Translations under genes and position numbers: made by a program
Notes under the pieces: model-generated
What the model saw: only the letters and a program-made list of their open reading frames with translations
Database searches by the model: none
What the model was told of the DNA's origin: nothing
Assembly: GCF_900115495.1 (NCBI RefSeq)
Contig: NZ_FOWR01000001.1
Location: forward strand, 169,669 to 233,668
Reading direction: 5' to 3'
DNA length: 64,000 bases
Source: Enterovibrio norvegicus DSM 15893
GTDB taxonomy: Bacteria > Pseudomonadota > Gammaproteobacteria > Enterobacterales > Vibrionaceae
Part shown: positions 61,289 to 64,000 of the stretch, in pieces
How positions within the stretch are numbered: the stretch's first letter is position 1
Layout: every line of letters begins with the position of its first letter

Positions 61289-62443
61289 TTAACCGACCTG
61301 TTCTTGAAGTACCTTGGCGAGACGTTTAACGGCTTCTTCAAGCTCGTCTGGCGTGGCGTTGGTGAAGTTAAGTCTCAACGCGGCTTTCGCTTTGTCATGC
61401 GCAGGGTAGAACACAGGGCTTGGTACCACTGCTACACCGTTAGCAAGCAAGGTTTTCGCCAGCGCAAAGGTGTCGCACTCTGGCAAAGACAACCAAACAA
61501 ACATGCCACCATCAACCGCTTTCAATTCACAGGTCTCTGGCAATTGGCGTTGTAACTCGGCAAACAGCTTTTGGTAACGCGTTTTATACAGGGCGCGAAT
61601 TTTATCGATGTGCAGTTCAAAGTTATCGTGTTGCAACAAACCCAACAGCAGAGCTTGCATAGGCACACTGGAATGCAAATCTGCGCCTTGCTTCACTTTG
61701 ATCAATGGCTCTAGGTAAGCACGTTTCCCTGTGACTGCTCCCATGCGAAGGCCTGGCGAGGCAATTTTCGAGAATGAACGCAGTACAATGGAATGATCTG
61801 GGCAGAAATCCGACGTAAGAGGAATGGCATAGCCTGAGAAGCGAAGTTCGCGGTAAGGTGCGTCCTCAATCAATGCCACGTTGTATTTGATACACAGTTC
61901 TGCCACGCGTTGACGTGTTTCCAGTGACCAACATACACCTGTCGGGTTGTGAAAATCGGGCACGGCATAAAACATCTTTGGAGACTGTTCGAAGAAGACA
62001 ACTTCAAGGGCGTCGAGATCTGGGCCACATTCTGTTTGAGGCACGGTCACAATGTTTGCTTGAACTAAGCCAAACACTTGCATTGCGCCTAAGTAACTTG
62101 GCGCCTCCATGACCACGGTATCGTTCGGGTCTATGTAGGCGCGCGCAATCAGGTCGAGACCTTGCTGCGAGCCGGTACAAATCATCGCGATATGGCTTTC
62201 TGGCAGTTGGTAATAATCACCGAGGAATTCGAGCAATGGGCCGTAACCTGCCGTCGCGCCGTATTGAAACACTTCTGTCATGTCAGACAAGCTTTCAAGC
62301 ATGGGTTTCATCAGGTCGATCGGGAAGGTTTTTTCGTCTGGAAGCCCGCCAGCCAATGAAATGACATTTTTGTCTGAAGCCGCCGCGAGGATTTCACGGA
62401 TGTATGATGATGGGATCTGTTGAAGCGACTTTGCGATTTCCAT
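61289..62443 (-). CDS. PLP-dependent aminotransferase (2-aminoadipate/LysN-like, class I/II)
   Basis: 384 residues, fold type I. AGGLPDEKTFP start, YGATAGYGPLLEFL, CTGSQQGLDLIARAYIDPND, PDFHNPTGVCWS, IEDAPYRELRF (Asp194, Tyr197) and the Schiff-base Lys226 in RSFSKIASPGLRMG. It lacks the GntR domain of MocR regulators but belongs to the same aminotransferase group. Divergent from an AraC/GyrI regulator with direct repeats between, so probably induced by an amino acid or related compound. Confidence 0.9.
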   Translation of the reverse strand: MEIAKSLQQIPSSYIREILAAASDKNVISLAGGLPDEKTFPIDLMKPMLESLSDMTEVFQYGATAGYGPLLEFLGDYYQLPESHIAMICTGSQQGLDLIARAYIDPNDTVVMEAPSYLGAMQVFGLVQANIVTVPQTECGPDLDALEVVFFEQSPKMFYAVPDFHNPTGVCWSLETRQRVAELCIKYNVALIEDAPYRELRFSGYAIPLTSDFCPDHSIVLRSFSKIASPGLRMGAVTGKRAYLEPLIKVKQGADLHSSVPMQALLLGLLQHDNFELHIDKIRALYKTRYQKLFAELQRQLPETCELKAVDGGMFVWLSLPECDTFALAKTLLANGVAVVPSPVFYPAHDKAKAALRLNFTNATPDELEEAVKRLAKVLQEQVG

Positions 62444-62506
62444 GGGACTACCTAAACAACCGAAAAATATCTAACAAAAATAATACATGGGATTGCTGAA
62501 TTTGGA

Positions 62507-62543
62507 ATGTCCATTTATGCTGTTGAATATGTCCATTTATGCT
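62507..62543. promoter_or_regulatory. direct repeat operator for the AraC-type regulator
   Basis: ATGTCCATTTATGCT occurs twice, at 62507-62521 and 62529-62543, 22 bases apart, close to two helical turns. Tandem half-sites are the usual binding mode of AraC proteins. They lie just upstream of the araC start, between it and the divergent aminotransferase. Confidence 0.7.
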
Positions 62544-62552
62544 TTTTAAACG

Positions 62553-63422
62553 ATGAGCCAACAACACATTTCCCGTATCAATGATGTTTTGTTTTACATT
62601 CACAAAGACATCAGTAAAGAGTTGTCTGCCAAGGAGTTAGCCAAGGTTGCGGCTTACTCAGAGCAGCATTTTCACCGCATTTTTAAGAGTGTGGTTGGTG
62701 AGTCTATTCATCAATATATCCGACGGACAAGAATGGAATATGCGGCCAATCAACTGATGTTTGATACGCGTGCCTCGGTAATGGACATCGCAAACTCCTG
62801 TGGATTCAACTCTGTGTCGTCTTTTAGTCGTGCGTTTAAAGCGACGTTTCACAGCAGTCCTGGGGAATGGCGTAAGCATGATTTGCTGGTAGCGGAAAAG
62901 CCGTATCTTAAAGATCCTGAAGTGGCTGAAGGCTACAGGCGCGTTGCTTCTCGCGGCATTCCAGCCCCCAAAGTGGTTGAAGTGCCAGAAAGGTTAGCGG
63001 CCTATGTACGCCACGTAGGCTATAGCCGTTCTATCTCAAATGCATGGCTGATTTTAAAAGCATGGGCGAACGCTGAAGGGCGTCCGTTTGAAACACAATT
63101 CGGATTGCATCACTCGAACCCGGCCTGGGTGGAATTGGACAAATGCCGGTACGTTGCCTGCATTGGTATCGACAAACCCATTAAACTCCGTGGGGTGGTG
63201 AATCAATTGGTCATTCCCGGCGGCTTGCATGCCGTATTCCGACTCACGGGCATTTATGGGGAGTTACTTCCTCAAATCAGCATGGTGTTAGAGAAATGGT
63301 TGCCAGCGTCAGGGTTCAAGCTACGCTCAACGCCTGCCTATGTGCATTATCATGAGAACCATTTTTTAAAAGCCGATGAGCGGTTTGAACTGGATTTCTA
63401 TCTTCCGATCAGTTTCTTCTAA
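62553..63422 (+). CDS. AraC-family regulator with GyrI-like effector domain
   Basis: 289 residues. Residues 1-105 carry the two helix-turn-helix units (SAKELAKVAAYSEQHFHRIFKSVVG; VMDIANSCGFNSVSSFSRAFKATFHSSPGEWRKHD). Residues 135-289 are a GyrI/AraC effector-binding domain (VVEVPERLAAYVRHVGYS, YVACIGIDKPI, HYHENHFLKADERFELDFYLPI), as in Rob/BltR-like regulators that sense small ligands. Probable controller of the divergent aminotransferase. Confidence 0.9.
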   Translation: MSQQHISRINDVLFYIHKDISKELSAKELAKVAAYSEQHFHRIFKSVVGESIHQYIRRTRMEYAANQLMFDTRASVMDIANSCGFNSVSSFSRAFKATFHSSPGEWRKHDLLVAEKPYLKDPEVAEGYRRVASRGIPAPKVVEVPERLAAYVRHVGYSRSISNAWLILKAWANAEGRPFETQFGLHHSNPAWVELDKCRYVACIGIDKPIKLRGVVNQLVIPGGLHAVFRLTGIYGELLPQISMVLEKWLPASGFKLRSTPAYVHYHENHFLKADERFELDFYLPISFF

Positions 63423-63450
63423 ACGTAATGCCATAAGACCAAAACGAAGC

Positions 63451-63482
63451 ATGCGGCGCTCCTTGGGGGCGCCGCATTCTTT
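63451..63482. terminator. terminator between AraC and YitT genes
   Basis: Arms ATGCGGCGC and GCGCCGCAT with a nine-base loop, then TCTTT on the plus strand. Confidence 0.8.
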
Positions 63483-63508
63483 GAGGTAATTGGAGATATT
63501 TCGCCAAC

Positions 63509-64000
63509 TTATGTCGCAGGGACATTTGGCTGATAACGACCGGGTTTGTGGTTCAACGCCAGAATCAAATTCACCGTGATAGCGCCGAGGATAGACAAAC
63601 CGAGGATCTTCAAATCCACGACAAAAAGCGACATTAATACGATGCAGCAATCTAAGCCCATTTGCACATAGCCCGCGCGTAAACCTAAACGCTCTTGAAG
63701 GAACAGTGCGAGGATATTGAACCCGCCTAGGCTCATTTTATGACGGAAGATAACCAGCATGCCTGTGCCAATCAAACCACCGCCGAACAAGGCCGCATAG
63801 ACAGGATCAATCCGCGCGATTTCCAACACATGATGAAGGTGGTCAACCGCGAGAGATACAATGGTCACGGCGATAAAGGTGTTGATGGTAAAACGCCATC
63901 CCATGCGCATGACGGATAACACATAGAAAGGGAGGTTGAGGATGAAGAATACTTGGCCGAAACTAAAATCGCTTATCTTAGTCAGGAAGATTGCTAATCC
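63509..64000 (-). CDS. YitT-family membrane protein (partial, runs off the window)
   Basis: 163 residues visible; the frame stays open to the window edge, so the N terminus lies beyond 64000. Helices around GGGLIGTGMLVIFRHKMSLGGFNILALFLQERLGLRAGYVQM carry the YitT-type Gly-rich repeat, and the last part (DLKILGLSILGAITVNLILALNHKPGRY) matches the family end. Function unknown; sometimes annotated YitT/YczE. Confidence 0.85.
   Translation of the reverse strand, partial: GLAIFLTKISDFSFGQVFFILNLPFYVLSVMRMGWRFTINTFIAVTIVSLAVDHLHHVLEIARIDPVYAALFGGGLIGTGMLVIFRHKMSLGGFNILALFLQERLGLRAGYVQMGLDCCIVLMSLFVVDLKILGLSILGAITVNLILALNHKPGRYQPNVPAT

Overview
The window reads as chromosomal DNA of a marine gammaproteobacterium, most likely a member of the Vibrionaceae (Vibrio, Grimontia, Enterovibrio or Photobacterium type). 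The reasons are three complete TRAP uptake systems, a sulfonate-catabolism gene set, RTX proteins, a REP-associated transposase family, and an intergenic palindrome ending in CTTGGGTATA of a kind I associate with Vibrionaceae. The genus cannot be fixed from the sequence alone. I saw no rRNA, tRNA or CRISPR array.

Layout. 0.1-3.9 kb: TRAP transporter 1 with an alpha/beta hydrolase. 4-5 kb: homocysteine S-methyltransferase-like gene. 5-13.8 kb: a divergent LysR regulator and an apparent operon of L-cysteate sulfo-lyase (cuyA), an HpsN/histidinol-dehydrogenase-like enzyme, a DegT-type aminotransferase, TRAP transporter 2 and an aspartate-racemase-family protein. Together these suggest uptake and breakdown of a C3 sulfonate such as DHPS or cysteinolate, through cysteate to pyruvate, ammonia and sulfite. 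13.8-16.6 kb: TetR regulator, metallo-beta-lactamase-fold lipoprotein and small envelope proteins.

16.8-21.2 kb (minus strand) is the most unusual part. A 42-residue peptide carries a 13-residue motif twice. It is followed by a terminator-like hairpin, a ferritin-like diiron protein, a JmjC (ribosomal-oxygenase type) protein fused to a C-terminal rubredoxin, a LysE exporter and an MFS exporter, closed by a second terminator. I read it as a previously undescribed RiPP-like pathway in which Arg, His or other core residues are oxidised and the product is exported.

21.9-42.2 kb: small conserved proteins, a flavin reductase, two RTX proteins (one cysteine-rich, one of 1310 residues with a duplicated propeller-like module), SDR/TetR pair, VOC protein, DUF5666 lipoprotein, hydrolase, multicopper oxidase, MscS channel, two acetyltransferases, and a DUF2339 membrane protein broken by a frameshift. 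42.5-51.7 kb: IclR regulator, GMC oxidoreductase, TRAP transporter 3 with a Tat-exported binding protein, an NCS2 purine permease and guanine deaminase.

51.8-57.7 kb is a mobile-element scar. Three copies of a ~1.3 kb REP-associated tyrosine transposase element (one truncated by a nested copy) have cut an AraC gene and lie among duplicated pieces of the 3' end of a downstream OpgC-DUF2141 gene, with a degraded Imm11/DUF1629-like gene between them. 56.4-64 kb returns to ordinary genes: DUF1989 protein, OpgC-DUF2141 membrane acyltransferase-like protein, DUF4156 lipoprotein, outer-membrane barrel, GFA-family protein, aminotransferase with divergent AraC/GyrI regulator, and a YitT-type membrane protein cut by the window edge.
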